From: SFHK01 sp963618055
GTDB lineage: Bacteria > Bacillota > Clostridia > Christensenellales > Aristaeellaceae
DNA length: 24,829 bases
Assembly (NCBI GenBank): GCA_963618055.1
Contig: CAVERI010000040.1
Span: 1 to 24,829, forward strand
Direction: 5' to 3'
Numbering within the stretch: the first letter of the stretch is position 1; every line of letters starts with the position of its first letter. The translations under genes were made by a program, and so were the position numbers. Of this stretch, positions 14,343-22,641 are shown in pieces. Under the pieces are notes generated by a model. It did no database searches and was not told where the DNA came from. It was given only the letters and a program-made list of their open reading frames with translations.

Positions 14343-16019
14343 GTGTCCGATTGTTTGATGCTTAAAAAATCCAACTGCAAGAATTGCTATAAGTGCATCC
14401 GGCATTGCCCGGTGAAATCCATTCGCTTCTCCGGCAATCAGGCGCATATCATCAGCGACGAGTGTATCCTGTGCGGCCACTGCTTTGTGGTGTGCCCGCA
14501 GAACGCGAAGGAAATCGTCAACGATACCGAGCGCGTGAAGGTGCTTCTGCAGGGTAAGGAGCCGGTATACGTCTCGCTGGCGCCCTCCTTTGCCGCCAAT
14601 TACGACGACTGCGGCATTGAGGATATGGAGGCGGCGCTGAAGGCGCTGGGCTTCGCGGGCGCGGAGGAAACCGCCGTCGGCGCGACGATCGTCAAAAACG
14701 AATATGAGAGCATGCTTGAAAAGGGCGACAGGGACATTGTGATTTCCTCCTGCTGCCATTCGATCAACCTGCTGATTCAGAAGTATTTCCCGCAGCTTCT
14801 GCCGTATCTGGCGGACGTCGTTTCCCCGATGCAGGCGCACTGTCTCGATTTGAAAAAGCGTCATCCGGGGTGCAAGACGGTGTTCATCGGCCCCTGCGTG
14901 GCGAAAAAGGACGAGGCGCAGAAGTACAAGGACATTGTGGACGCGGTGCTCACCTTTGAGGAGCTCACGGAGTGGCTGAAGGAAAAGAACATTGCCATCG
15001 GCCAGCACCGTGTGACCAACGAGAAGAGCCGCGCGCGGTTCTTCCCGACGACCGGCGGCGTTCTCAAGACCATGCGTCAGGACGCGCCCGGCTATCGCTA
15101 TATGGCGCTGGACGGCGTGGAGAACTGCATTGCCGCGCTGAAGGACATTGAAAGCGGCAAGGTGCACCGCAGCTTCATTGAAATGTCCGCATGCGTCGGC
15201 TCCTGCATCGGCGGCCCGGTGATGGAAAAATACCATCGCGCGCCGGTTCAGGATTATCTGGCCATTGTCAACTATGCCGGAAACGAGGATTTTGACGTCG
15301 ATCAGCCGGATGAGATGGCGATTCACAAGAGCTTTGAGTTTATCGACCGCCACACGAAGATGCCCGACGAGCAGGAAATTCAGTCGATCCTGCGCCAGAT
15401 GGGCAAGACCCGCAAGGAGGACGAGCTGAACTGCGGCTCCTGCGGCTACAATACCTGCCGTGAAAAGGCGATTGCCATTTATCAGGGCAAGGCGGAAATC
15501 GCCATGTGCCTGCCGTATCTGAAGGATCGCGCCGAGAGCTTCTCCGACAGCATCGTCAACAACACGCCCAACGGCCTGATCGTGCTGAACGAGGATCTGG
15601 AAGTGCAGCAGATCAATCAGGCGGCGCGCCGCATCATGAACATCCGCAACACCTCCGACGTGCTGGGCGATCAGGTGGTTCGCATTCTGGATCCCTTGCC
15701 ATTCATGCAGGTGCGCGACAGCGGCCGCAGCATTCGCGACCAGCGCACATATCTGGCGGAATACAAGCGATACGTCGAACAGACGATTCTGTTTGACCGC
15801 GAGTACAAGCTTCTGATCTGCATCATGCGCGACGTGACCGACGAGGAGAACGAGCGCGAGAAGAAGGAAAGCATCAGCCGGCAGACGGTGGAAATCGCCG
15901 ACAAGGTCGTCGATAAGCAGATGCGCATTGTTCAGGAAATCGCGTCCCTGCTGGGCGAGACCGCGGCGGAAACCAAGATCGCGCTTACGAAGCTGAAGGA
16001 GTCGATCACAAATGAATAA
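14343..16019 (+). CDS. Sensory-type [FeFe] hydrogenase with PAS domain (group C-like)
   Basis: About 558 residues. In order: two [4Fe-4S] sites (C12/C15/C18/C22 and C41/C44/C47/C51), an H-cluster domain with ISSCCHS (134-140), IGPCVAKKDE (182-191) and SACVGSCIGG (282-291), a four-cysteine Fe-S motif CGSCGYNTC (364-372, with C389), a PAS domain (about 400-500) and a helical C-terminus (500-558). The L1 motif has His where catalytic enzymes have Pro (TSCCP), but both cysteines remain. PAS-linked group C enzymes are regarded as H2 or redox sensors. Start: GTG at 14343 lies 9 bases after AAAGGA; an ATG at 14334 is too close to it but cannot be excluded. It overlaps the phosphatase gene by 8 bases. 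Confidence 0.87.
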   Translation: MSDCLMLKKSNCKNCYKCIRHCPVKSIRFSGNQAHIISDECILCGHCFVVCPQNAKEIVNDTERVKVLLQGKEPVYVSLAPSFAANYDDCGIEDMEAALKALGFAGAEETAVGATIVKNEYESMLEKGDRDIVISSCCHSINLLIQKYFPQLLPYLADVVSPMQAHCLDLKKRHPGCKTVFIGPCVAKKDEAQKYKDIVDAVLTFEELTEWLKEKNIAIGQHRVTNEKSRARFFPTTGGVLKTMRQDAPGYRYMALDGVENCIAALKDIESGKVHRSFIEMSACVGSCIGGPVMEKYHRAPVQDYLAIVNYAGNEDFDVDQPDEMAIHKSFEFIDRHTKMPDEQEIQSILRQMGKTRKEDELNCGSCGYNTCREKAIAIYQGKAEIAMCLPYLKDRAESFSDSIVNNTPNGLIVLNEDLEVQQINQAARRIMNIRNTSDVLGDQVVRILDPLPFMQVRDSGRSIRDQRTYLAEYKRYVEQTILFDREYKLLICIMRDVTDEENEREKKESISRQTVEIADKVVDKQMRIVQEIASLLGETAAETKIALTKLKESITNE

Positions 16020-17184
16020 TCTGTGCGCGGATATTGGCTACAAGAGCGTGAACCATTACGGCGAGCAGCTGTGCGGCGACCATGTGGATATTGTGGAGCA
16101 GAACGACAGCTCCGTGGTCGTTGTGCTGGCGGACGGGCTGGGAAGCGGCGTAAAGGCGTCGATCCTGTCCACGCTTACCTCCACCATCATCTCCACGATG
16201 ATGGCGGAGGGGCTTTCGCTGGAGGATTGCGTCGGCACAATCGCGGCCACGCTGCCCGTGTGCTCCGTGCGCGGCGTGGCGTATTCCACGTTTACCATCA
16301 TTCATATCATCAACAACGAGCGCGCGGAGATCATTCAGTATGACAACCCGCACGTGATTCTGATTCGCGATTTCGTCAACTACGATTATCCCAAGACGGA
16401 GACGACCATTGGCGGCAAGCAGATTTTCAAATCCGTCGTTACGCTGAAGGAAAACGATATTTTTATCGCCATGTCCGACGGCTGCCCGCACGCCGGTATC
16501 GGCGTGGCGTACAACTTCGGCTGGCAGCGCGACGACATTATTTCCTTCATGGAATCAATCGCCCCGGCGGGCTATACGGCCAAAACGCTGTCCACGATTC
16601 TGGTGGACGAATGCGACAAGCTGTACGGCCATCAGCCCGGCGACGATGCGACGGCGTGCGTCGTGCGCATCCGCAAGCGCGAGCCGATGAACATCCTGTT
16701 CGGCCCGCCCGCGAACCGCGACGACAACGACCGCATGATGAGCCTGTTCTTCTCTAAGGAAGGAAAGCACATCGTGTGCGGCGGTACCACGTCTACCATC
16801 GCGTCGAAATATCTGGGCAAGCCGCTTCGCCCCACGCTGAACTTTGAGGAATCCGACGTGCCGCCGATTGCCGAGATCGAGGGCGTTGATCTGGTCACGG
16901 AGGGCGTGATCACGATCAACAAGGTGCTCGAAAACGCGAAGGATTATCTGAAGGATAACGAAAGCTACGCGCAGTGGTCGCTGAAGCGCGACGGCGCGTC
17001 GCTGATCAGCCGCCTGCTGTTTGAAGAGGCGACGGACATCAATTTCTTTGTGGGACGCGCCATTAACCCGGCGCACCAGAACCCGGATCTGCCGATCAAC
17101 TTCAGCATCAAGATGAACCTTGTGAAGGAGCTTTCCGAGTGTCTGCGGAAGATGGGCAAGCGAATCAAGGTCAGTTACTTTTAG
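16012..17184 (+). CDS. SpoIIE-family PP2C-type serine/threonine phosphatase
   Basis: This 390-residue protein starts with a PP2C/SpoIIE catalytic domain. Metal-binding motifs are GDHV (22-25), LADGLGSG (39-46), MSDGCPHAG (154-162) and GDDATACVV (210-218). Residues about 226-390 form a second domain that I do not recognise (GPPANRDDNDRMMSLF, then ASKYLGKPLRPTL). SpoIIE-type enzymes usually dephosphorylate small STAS-domain proteins; none is encoded nearby. Because it overlaps the sensory hydrogenase gene by 8 bases and precedes a catalytic hydrogenase, it is the likely output of that sensor. The ATG at 16012 has AAGGAG 10 bases upstream. Confidence 0.88.
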   Translation: MNNLCADIGYKSVNHYGEQLCGDHVDIVEQNDSSVVVVLADGLGSGVKASILSTLTSTIISTMMAEGLSLEDCVGTIAATLPVCSVRGVAYSTFTIIHIINNERAEIIQYDNPHVILIRDFVNYDYPKTETTIGGKQIFKSVVTLKENDIFIAMSDGCPHAGIGVAYNFGWQRDDIISFMESIAPAGYTAKTLSTILVDECDKLYGHQPGDDATACVVRIRKREPMNILFGPPANRDDNDRMMSLFFSKEGKHIVCGGTTSTIASKYLGKPLRPTLNFEESDVPPIAEIEGVDLVTEGVITINKVLENAKDYLKDNESYAQWSLKRDGASLISRLLFEEATDINFFVGRAINPAHQNPDLPINFSIKMNLVKELSECLRKMGKRIKVSYF

Positions 17185-17200
17185 AGGAGGGCACGCTTCC

Positions 17201-18622
17201 ATGCGCAAATTCGATACCAAGGTACAGCATCTGAAATACAAGGTTCTCAGGGAAGTGGCGCGGCTGGCATGGGATGATAAGCTGATTGAGAATATCACTC
17301 GAATCCCGTACACCATCGTGCCCGGCTCGACGCCGACGATGCGCTGCTGCGTGTACAAGGAGCGCGCCATTCTGGCCGAGCGCGTGCGCATGGCGATGGG
17401 TGGCTCGAGCGAGAACCCGAACGTGATCGAGGTCATCGACATTGCCTGCGACGAATGCCCCGTTGGCGGCTATGAGGTAACCAACGCGTGCCGCGGCTGT
17501 CTGGCGCATCGATGCGAGGACGTGTGCCGCCGCGGAGCCATTTCGTTTGATCATATGCACGTGGCGCATATCGACAAGACCAAGTGCGTGGAGTGCGGCG
17601 CCTGCGCGAAGGTGTGCCCGTATACGGCCATCGTCAACCGCATCCGTCCCTGCCAGAACGCCTGCAAGGTCAAGGCCATTGCCGTGAACGAAAACAAGGC
17701 AGCCGTGATTAACAACGACAAGTGCACCTCCTGCGGCGCGTGCGTGTATCAGTGCCCGTTCGGCGCGATTGTGGATAAGAGCTTCATTCTGGACGTGATC
17801 AAGCTGATCAAGGAAAGCAATCGCGGCGAAAGCTACAAGCTGTATGCGCTGGTTGCGCCGTCCATTTCCAGCCAGTTCACCTATGCGAAGCTCGGGCAGG
17901 TTATCACCGGCCTGAAGGAGCTGGGCTTCCACACGGTGGTGGAGGCGGCGCTCGGCGCGGATATGGTCGCGCAGAAGGAATCGCGCGAGCTGGCCGAAAA
18001 GGGCAAGCTCACGAGCTCCTGCTGCCCGGCGTTCGTCAAGTATATCCAGCAGGCGTTCCCGCAGCTTGTGCCGTATATCTCCAGCAACCTGTCTCCGATG
18101 GCGACGCTGGCCAAGTATATAAAGGAAACGACGGATAACGCCAAGATTGTTTTCATCGGGCCGTGCACGGCAAAGAAGATGGAGGCACAGCTGGATACCG
18201 TGCGTCCGTACATCGACGCGGTTATGACGTTCGAGGAACTGCAGGCGCTGTTTGACAGCCGCGATCTGGACATTACCGCGCTGGAGGAGGGCGTGCTGGA
18301 CAACGCGTCCTACTACGGCCGCATCTTCGCCCGCTGCGGCGGTCTGTCGGACGCCGTGGCCGAGGGCTTGAAGGAGCAGAATATCGATTTCGACCTGAAG
18401 GCCTGCTCCTGCGATGGCATCGAGGCCTGCCGTATGGCGCTTCTGAAGCTGAGCAAAAACGTGCTGGACGCCAACTTTATCGAGGGCATGGCGTGCGTCG
18501 GCGGCTGCATCGGCGGCGCTGGATGCCTGACCCATGGCGACAAGAACAAGGCGGAGGTTGACAAATACGGCCGCGAGGCGCTCGAAAAAACGATCGCCGA
18601 CGCCGTTTCGATGCTTTCGTAA
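17201..18622 (+). CDS. [FeFe] hydrogenase, group B-like, ferredoxin-dependent
   Basis: This 473-residue protein is predicted to evolve or take up H2 with ferredoxin. The cysteine-rich N-terminal part has C97/C100/C105/C109, C129/C132/C135/C139 and C175/C178/C181/C185, plus C151/C155. The H-cluster domain has L1 TSSCCPAFVKY (271-281), L2 IGPCTAKKMEA (319-329) and L3 EGMACVGGCIGGAG (428-441), all key cysteines present. L1 with Phe instead of Trp and the long N-terminus fit group B rather than group A. GAGGAGGG precedes the ATG, 16 bases after the phosphatase gene. It is last in its operon and followed by a terminator. It could reoxidise ferredoxin reduced by the Flx-Hdr complex. Confidence 0.9.
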   Translation: MRKFDTKVQHLKYKVLREVARLAWDDKLIENITRIPYTIVPGSTPTMRCCVYKERAILAERVRMAMGGSSENPNVIEVIDIACDECPVGGYEVTNACRGCLAHRCEDVCRRGAISFDHMHVAHIDKTKCVECGACAKVCPYTAIVNRIRPCQNACKVKAIAVNENKAAVINNDKCTSCGACVYQCPFGAIVDKSFILDVIKLIKESNRGESYKLYALVAPSISSQFTYAKLGQVITGLKELGFHTVVEAALGADMVAQKESRELAEKGKLTSSCCPAFVKYIQQAFPQLVPYISSNLSPMATLAKYIKETTDNAKIVFIGPCTAKKMEAQLDTVRPYIDAVMTFEELQALFDSRDLDITALEEGVLDNASYYGRIFARCGGLSDAVAEGLKEQNIDFDLKACSCDGIEACRMALLKLSKNVLDANFIEGMACVGGCIGGAGCLTHGDKNKAEVDKYGREALEKTIADAVSMLS

Positions 18623-18633
18623 ATTTCATAGGC

Positions 18634-18670
18634 GCGGTCGTCGTTTCCAACCGATGCGACGGCCGCTTTT
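18634..18670 (+). terminator. Terminator after the hydrogenase cluster
   Basis: A 10-bp stem (GCGGTCGTCG at 18634-18643 with CGACGGCCGC at 18657-18666, including one G-U pair) has a 13-base loop and is followed by TTTT. It starts 12 bases after the hydrogenase stop codon and before the next gene's own ribosome site. Confidence 0.78.
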
Positions 18671-18705
18671 CATGCAGACAAAAATCCAAAGGGAGAAAAC
18701 AGAGC

Positions 18706-19584
18706 ATGAATCAGATTGCCGTTGGAACCTGCATTCCCGGAAACGCCTTTTTTAACTGGGCGCCGCCGCTGGCCGAGAAGGGCTTCGAGTGTTTTGCCGT
18801 GAACTTTCATATGACGCTGAAGAACGCGAGCCTGCGCGAGATGGCGCCGCGCGTGAAGGCGTTCAGCGAGGAAAGGAATGTGAAAATCTCCGCGCTGGGC
18901 TTCTATTGCAACGCGCTGGAGCAGCCGAGCCACTTTGACACGCTGTGCGAGTGCATCGACGTGGCGCGTGATTTCGGCACGGACACGGTATCGACCTTCG
19001 CGGGCGCGTATGAGGGCAGGTCGGTCGATGAGGCCATGCCGCGCTTTAAGGAGGTATTCGGAGAGCTTACGCGCCGCGCCGAGGACAGGGGCGTGCGCAT
19101 TGCCATTGAAAACTGCCCGATGGGCGGCACATGGAAGAAAAACACCTGCAACATTGGCTTTAATCCGCGCGCGTGGGATATGATGTTTGACGCGGTGCCG
19201 TCGGACGCGCTGGGACTTGAATGGGAGCCTGCGCACCAGATCGCGCAGCTGATCGACCCAATCGCGAACCTGCGCAAATACGCGGGCAGGGTGATTCACG
19301 TGCACGGCAAGGATGCGGCGGTGAAGCGCGACGTGCTTGCGTCCGAGGGCTTTATGGGTCAAAGTTCCGCGATTGATTCCCGTTTTCCCGGCCTTGGCGA
19401 CACGGACTGGCGGCAGATTTTCACCATCCTGCAAACGGCGGGCTATAAGGGCTGCGTCAGCATCGAGGGCTACCACGATCCGCTGTTCAGCGGCGACTGG
19501 GAGTGTACCGGCCAGAAGCACGCGCTCAGCTACCTGAAATGGTGCCGCGGCGGCGAGTTTGTGCCGAACTTCTGGAATAAATGA
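18706..19584 (+). CDS. Sugar phosphate isomerase/epimerase-like TIM barrel protein
   Basis: This 292-residue protein belongs to the xylose-isomerase-like/AP-endonuclease-2 TIM barrel family. Likely metal ligands are Glu135 (IAIENCP), His177 (PAHQIAQ), His198/His200 (VIHVHGKD) and Glu254 (SIEGYHDP). Family members isomerise or epimerise sugars or cyclitols; the substrate here is not evident. AAAGGGAG precedes the ATG at 18706. It is flanked by terminators and stands alone, with no transporter or kinase to suggest the pathway. Confidence 0.85.
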   Translation: MNQIAVGTCIPGNAFFNWAPPLAEKGFECFAVNFHMTLKNASLREMAPRVKAFSEERNVKISALGFYCNALEQPSHFDTLCECIDVARDFGTDTVSTFAGAYEGRSVDEAMPRFKEVFGELTRRAEDRGVRIAIENCPMGGTWKKNTCNIGFNPRAWDMMFDAVPSDALGLEWEPAHQIAQLIDPIANLRKYAGRVIHVHGKDAAVKRDVLASEGFMGQSSAIDSRFPGLGDTDWRQIFTILQTAGYKGCVSIEGYHDPLFSGDWECTGQKHALSYLKWCRGGEFVPNFWNK

Positions 19585-19594
19585 ATAAGAAAAT

Positions 19595-19635
19595 GGAACC
19601 GGAAAGCGGCTTGAGCGTCCTTCCGGTTCCGTTTT
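19595..19635. terminator. Bidirectional terminator between convergent genes
   Basis: A perfect 10-bp stem (GGAACCGGAA at 19595-19604 with TTCCGGTTCC at 19621-19630) is followed by GTTTT on the plus strand. On the minus strand it is followed by ATTTTCTTATT, so it can stop both the TIM-barrel gene and the acetyltransferase gene. Confidence 0.82.
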
Positions 19636-19669
19636 ATAAGCGCGTCATCCGCGCGGTTCTTCGCTCGAA

Positions 19670-20809
19670 TCAGAAATGATCCGCGCCGTAGAGGAACAGC
19701 GGCAGCGGGAACCAGTCCACGGGGCAGGCAGCGTCGGGCGCGGCGAAGCGGTTGGACGCAAAGAGCAGCTGCTGCATTTCAAGCCTCGGCAGACAAACGT
19801 CGGGCGCGGCGTTTGTCTCCTGCACGGTGAGCTGGCCGTCCTTTACGCGCGCGAGCACGGGCGCTTCGTCATCCATCTGCAAAATGATTTCGCCGTCGGA
19901 AACCGCGCCTGTGCGCATTTTAAGCGTCAGGCAGGCGCGAAGCACGTTCGCGAGGTTTACAACGCGTGCCTGCGTGCAGTTGGACACCTGATACCCCTCC
20001 GCAAACGCGGCAAGAACGCGGTTCAGCGCCGTGTCGAAGGCAGGCACGCTGAAGCTCATGTTTTTGAGGCCGTTTGCGGCGAACCAGCCCTTGATCAGCG
20101 CGGGAACGCAGCTTGCGTCGGAAACGATCAGCTCGGACACGGAATCCGTGCCGCCCGCGACCATGTAGCCCAGAACCTCGTCTCCGCGCAGAAGCAGATA
20201 CGGCTCGGCGCGCCACGTGTGCAGAATCAGCTCGAAATCCTCGCGGCTGCGCACGCCCGTGACGGGCTGCTGCTGATACAGGCGGTACGCGCGGTCGATT
20301 TCCGCTTCCGTCGCGTCCGCAAAGCGCTTCCAGCTGACCGCCGACGCGTCGACATTTTTAAGCGCGTGGCGAACGTTCGCGGCGATCACGCGATAGGTAT
20401 AGTGGCTGCCCACGGGGCTGTAGCCGTAGTATTCATACCGCTGGCGCTGGCCGCCCAGCATCATCACGTCGATGCCGGTTTCCTTCGCGTGCTCGGCCTG
20501 CATTTCCATCATTTTAATCATGTAGCCGCTGCCGCGCGCGTAGGGATGCGTGGACACGGAGCCGATATAGCCGATTTTCAGCGGCGCACCGCCGAAGGAG
20601 GCATGAATCGGGTACTGTCCCACCACACCCTTCACGCGGCCGTTATCCAGCACGATGGCGTGAATGTCGTCATAGCCGCGTCCGTCGGCATAGACCTTCG
20701 GAATCAGCGTTTTGAAATCGTGGGGAACCGAGTTCTGGGAGAACACGTAGTTGATAAAATCGATGAGGTCGGCGCGGTGCTCCGGCGCGGCAAAGCGATA
20801 TTCGATCAT
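19670..20809 (-). CDS. GNAT N-acetyltransferase, Eis-like two-domain type
   Basis: This 379-residue protein has an N-terminal GNAT domain with the acetyl-CoA motif STHPYARGSGYMIKMM (86-101), followed by MLGGQRQRYEYYGY (117-130), typical of Eis-like enzymes. The middle part is a second, degenerate GNAT-like half. The last 100 residues resemble the SCP2-like sterol-carrier fold of Eis (EIILQMDDEAPVLARVKDG). Substrate is unknown; Eis-type enzymes acetylate amines including aminoglycosides, but that cannot be assumed. It lies 24 bases downstream of the nitroreductase gene and is probably in the same transcript; GAAGGGAC is upstream of the ATG. Confidence 0.87.
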   Translation of the reverse strand: MIEYRFAAPEHRADLIDFINYVFSQNSVPHDFKTLIPKVYADGRGYDDIHAIVLDNGRVKGVVGQYPIHASFGGAPLKIGYIGSVSTHPYARGSGYMIKMMEMQAEHAKETGIDVMMLGGQRQRYEYYGYSPVGSHYTYRVIAANVRHALKNVDASAVSWKRFADATEAEIDRAYRLYQQQPVTGVRSREDFELILHTWRAEPYLLLRGDEVLGYMVAGGTDSVSELIVSDASCVPALIKGWFAANGLKNMSFSVPAFDTALNRVLAAFAEGYQVSNCTQARVVNLANVLRACLTLKMRTGAVSDGEIILQMDDEAPVLARVKDGQLTVQETNAAPDVCLPRLEMQQLLFASNRFAAPDAACPVDWFPLPLFLYGADHF

Positions 20810-20833
20810 GAACGAATCGTCCCTTCTGTGTGT

Positions 20834-21352
20834 TTATAGAACGGTAATGAGTCCCTCGCGCACAGGGTGCGCGTCCTTGCCTGCGGCGGGATGGCCGATG
20901 CCGATGGCAATGGCAAATTCGCTGCCCGCGGGCGCGTGAAGCGTTTCATACCAGTGGGCGGCGCGCTCGCCGGTAAAGACTGCGCGGGGCATGCCCAGAA
21001 TGACGCTGCCCAGCCCCAGATCGTGCGCGGCCAGCGCAAGGTTTTCAACGGCGATGCCCGCGTCGATGGGCGTGAACACGCCGGGAATCTCGGCGAACAG
21101 GAAGCACACGAGCTTCGCGCCGTGCAGCATGTCCTTGGATGGGTCGGACAAATGCACGCGCGCCTCGTCCGAGAAGGCCTTGAGAATCGCCGCGTCGCGA
21201 ACGAATGTGAAGTGAATCGGCTGACGGTTCATGGCGCTGGGCGCCTGCTTGGCGGCGTCAATCAGCTTTTCAAGCATTTCGTCGCTTACAGGCTCGGCTG
21301 TATAGCTGCGGATGGAACGCCGTTCGGCAATGGCTTTTAAAACCTTGTACAT
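20834..21352 (-). CDS. Nitroreductase-family FMN flavoprotein
   Basis: This 172-residue protein has the nitroreductase N-terminal FMN contact ERRSIRSYT (10-18), APSAMNRQPIHF (37-48) and the C-terminal LALAAHDLGLGSVILG (about 107-122) region. Such enzymes reduce nitro groups, quinones or flavins with NAD(P)H; the natural substrate is unknown. The start at 21352 is fixed by GGGAGGG and the promoter at 21392-21420; longer open frames upstream run through that promoter. It forms a probable two-gene operon with the acetyltransferase and is divergent from the acetate-kinase-family gene. Confidence 0.88.
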   Translation of the reverse strand: MYKVLKAIAERRSIRSYTAEPVSDEMLEKLIDAAKQAPSAMNRQPIHFTFVRDAAILKAFSDEARVHLSDPSKDMLHGAKLVCFLFAEIPGVFTPIDAGIAVENLALAAHDLGLGSVILGMPRAVFTGERAAHWYETLHAPAGSEFAIAIGIGHPAAGKDAHPVREGLITVL

Positions 21353-21391
21353 ATCTTTTTCCCTCCCTGCAATGGATTCAATTCGTTCTTT

Positions 21392-21420
21392 AGTATAACA
21401 CGCGCGCGAAGTCCGCGCAA
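21392..21420 (-). promoter_or_regulatory. Promoter of the nitroreductase-acetyltransferase pair
   Basis: On the minus strand TTGCGC (21415-21420), 17 bases, TATACT (21392-21397). It is back to back with the promoter at 21428-21456. An inverted repeat GCAAG-N5-CTTGC (21417-21431) spans both -35 regions and could let one factor act on both units. Confidence 0.75.
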
Positions 21421-21427
21421 GCAAAAC

Positions 21428-21456
21428 TTGCATGTATGGCAAAAGATTGGTATACT
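21428..21456 (+). promoter_or_regulatory. Promoter of the acetate-kinase-family gene
   Basis: TTGCAT (21428-21433), 17 bases, TATACT (21451-21456). The predicted leader is about 26 bases and carries GGAGGAG just before the ATG at 21489. Confidence 0.75.
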
Positions 21457-21488
21457 GGTGAGGGAAAACCAACCGGAGGAGATTGAAT

Positions 21489-22634
21489 ATGAAGATACTG
21501 GTTTGCAACGCGGGCAGCACGTCGCTGAAATTCAAGGTCTACGCGTTTCCGGAGGAAACGGTGCTGGCGCGCGGCAGGGTGGAGCGCGTCGGCGCGGAGG
21601 CGGGAAGCCTGTATTTCTTTGAGAGCGACGACGGCCGCCGGATAACGGATGACAAGGCGCGGGCGCGCACCTATGAGGAGGGCATCGAGCGCTTCCTTCA
21701 CGATCTCGGCGGCGCGCAGGACGTGGACGCGGTGGCGTATAAGGCCGTGCTTTCAAAGGGCTTCCCAGGCGTGCATGTGATCGACGCGGACGTAATGGAC
21801 GGCATGCGCGCGTTTCTGTCCGTCGCGCCGGTGCATAACCGCGCCTATATCGGCGCGATCGAGGCGTTTCAAAGGCTTGCGCCGAACGCAGTGCACGTGG
21901 CGTCGTTTGAGACGGCGTTCCACCAGACGGTTCCGCTTCATCGGCGCGTGTACGGCGTGCCGTATGAGTGGTATGAAAAATACGGCGTGGCGCGCATGGG
22001 TTATCACGGCGCGTCGCATTCCTATATCGCGTCGCAGTTAGCGGGATATTCGCGCGTGGTGTCCTGCCATCTGGGCGGAAGCAGCTCCATCTGCGCCATA
22101 AGGGACGGGAAAAGCGTCGATACGTCGTTCGGCCTTTCGCTTCAGGCGGGCGTGACGCATGTGAACCGCGCCGGAGACGTCGATCCGTATATCATGCCGT
22201 TCCTTCTGCGCGAGGGGATGCCGTATGACGAGGTGCTTGACGGGCTTGAGAAGAAGGGCGGGCTGGCCGGAATCGCGGGAATGAGCGGCGACATGCGCGA
22301 CCTGCGCGCGGCAGCGGGGCAGGGAAACGCGCGCGCGGCGCTGGCCATTCGCGTGTTCACCAGCGACGTATGCCGCTATATCGGCGCGTTCACCGCGGAA
22401 ATGGGCGGTTTGGACGCGCTGGCGTTCACCGGCGGCATCGGCGAAAACGACGCGGCCTCCCGGCGGGAAATCTGCGAGCCGCTCGGCTTCCTCGGCGTTG
22501 AAATCGACGAGGCGAAAAACCTTGCAAACGAGCGCATAATCGGCCGGGGACGAACGAACGTGTTCGTGATCCCGGCCGACGAGGAGCGCGTGGTCGCGGA
22601 AAACGCGTGGAAACTGCTAAAGAAGGAAGACTGA
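21489..22634 (+). CDS. Divergent acetate/propionate kinase family protein
   Basis: This 381-residue ASKHA-fold kinase would transfer phosphate between ATP and a short-chain carboxylate. Matching motifs are LVCNAGSTSLK (4-14), APVHN (113-117), ETAFHQTVP (141-149), MGYHGASH (170-177), NRAGDVDP (226-233), FTGGIGEN (313-320) and IPADEE (361-366). Three positions differ from Methanosarcina acetate kinase: Arg91 is Lys85, Asp148 is Glu141, and Asn in CHLGNG is Gly197. The His and second Arg are kept. Acetate may therefore not be the main substrate; no phosphotransacetylase gene is adjacent. The ATG at 21489 has GGAGGAG. It is convergent with the next gene, with only 7 bases between. Confidence 0.85.
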   Translation: MKILVCNAGSTSLKFKVYAFPEETVLARGRVERVGAEAGSLYFFESDDGRRITDDKARARTYEEGIERFLHDLGGAQDVDAVAYKAVLSKGFPGVHVIDADVMDGMRAFLSVAPVHNRAYIGAIEAFQRLAPNAVHVASFETAFHQTVPLHRRVYGVPYEWYEKYGVARMGYHGASHSYIASQLAGYSRVVSCHLGGSSSICAIRDGKSVDTSFGLSLQAGVTHVNRAGDVDPYIMPFLLREGMPYDEVLDGLEKKGGLAGIAGMSGDMRDLRAAAGQGNARAALAIRVFTSDVCRYIGAFTAEMGGLDALAFTGGIGENDAASRREICEPLGFLGVEIDEAKNLANERIIGRGRTNVFVIPADEERVVAENAWKLLKKED

Positions 22635-22641
22635 CGCGGGA

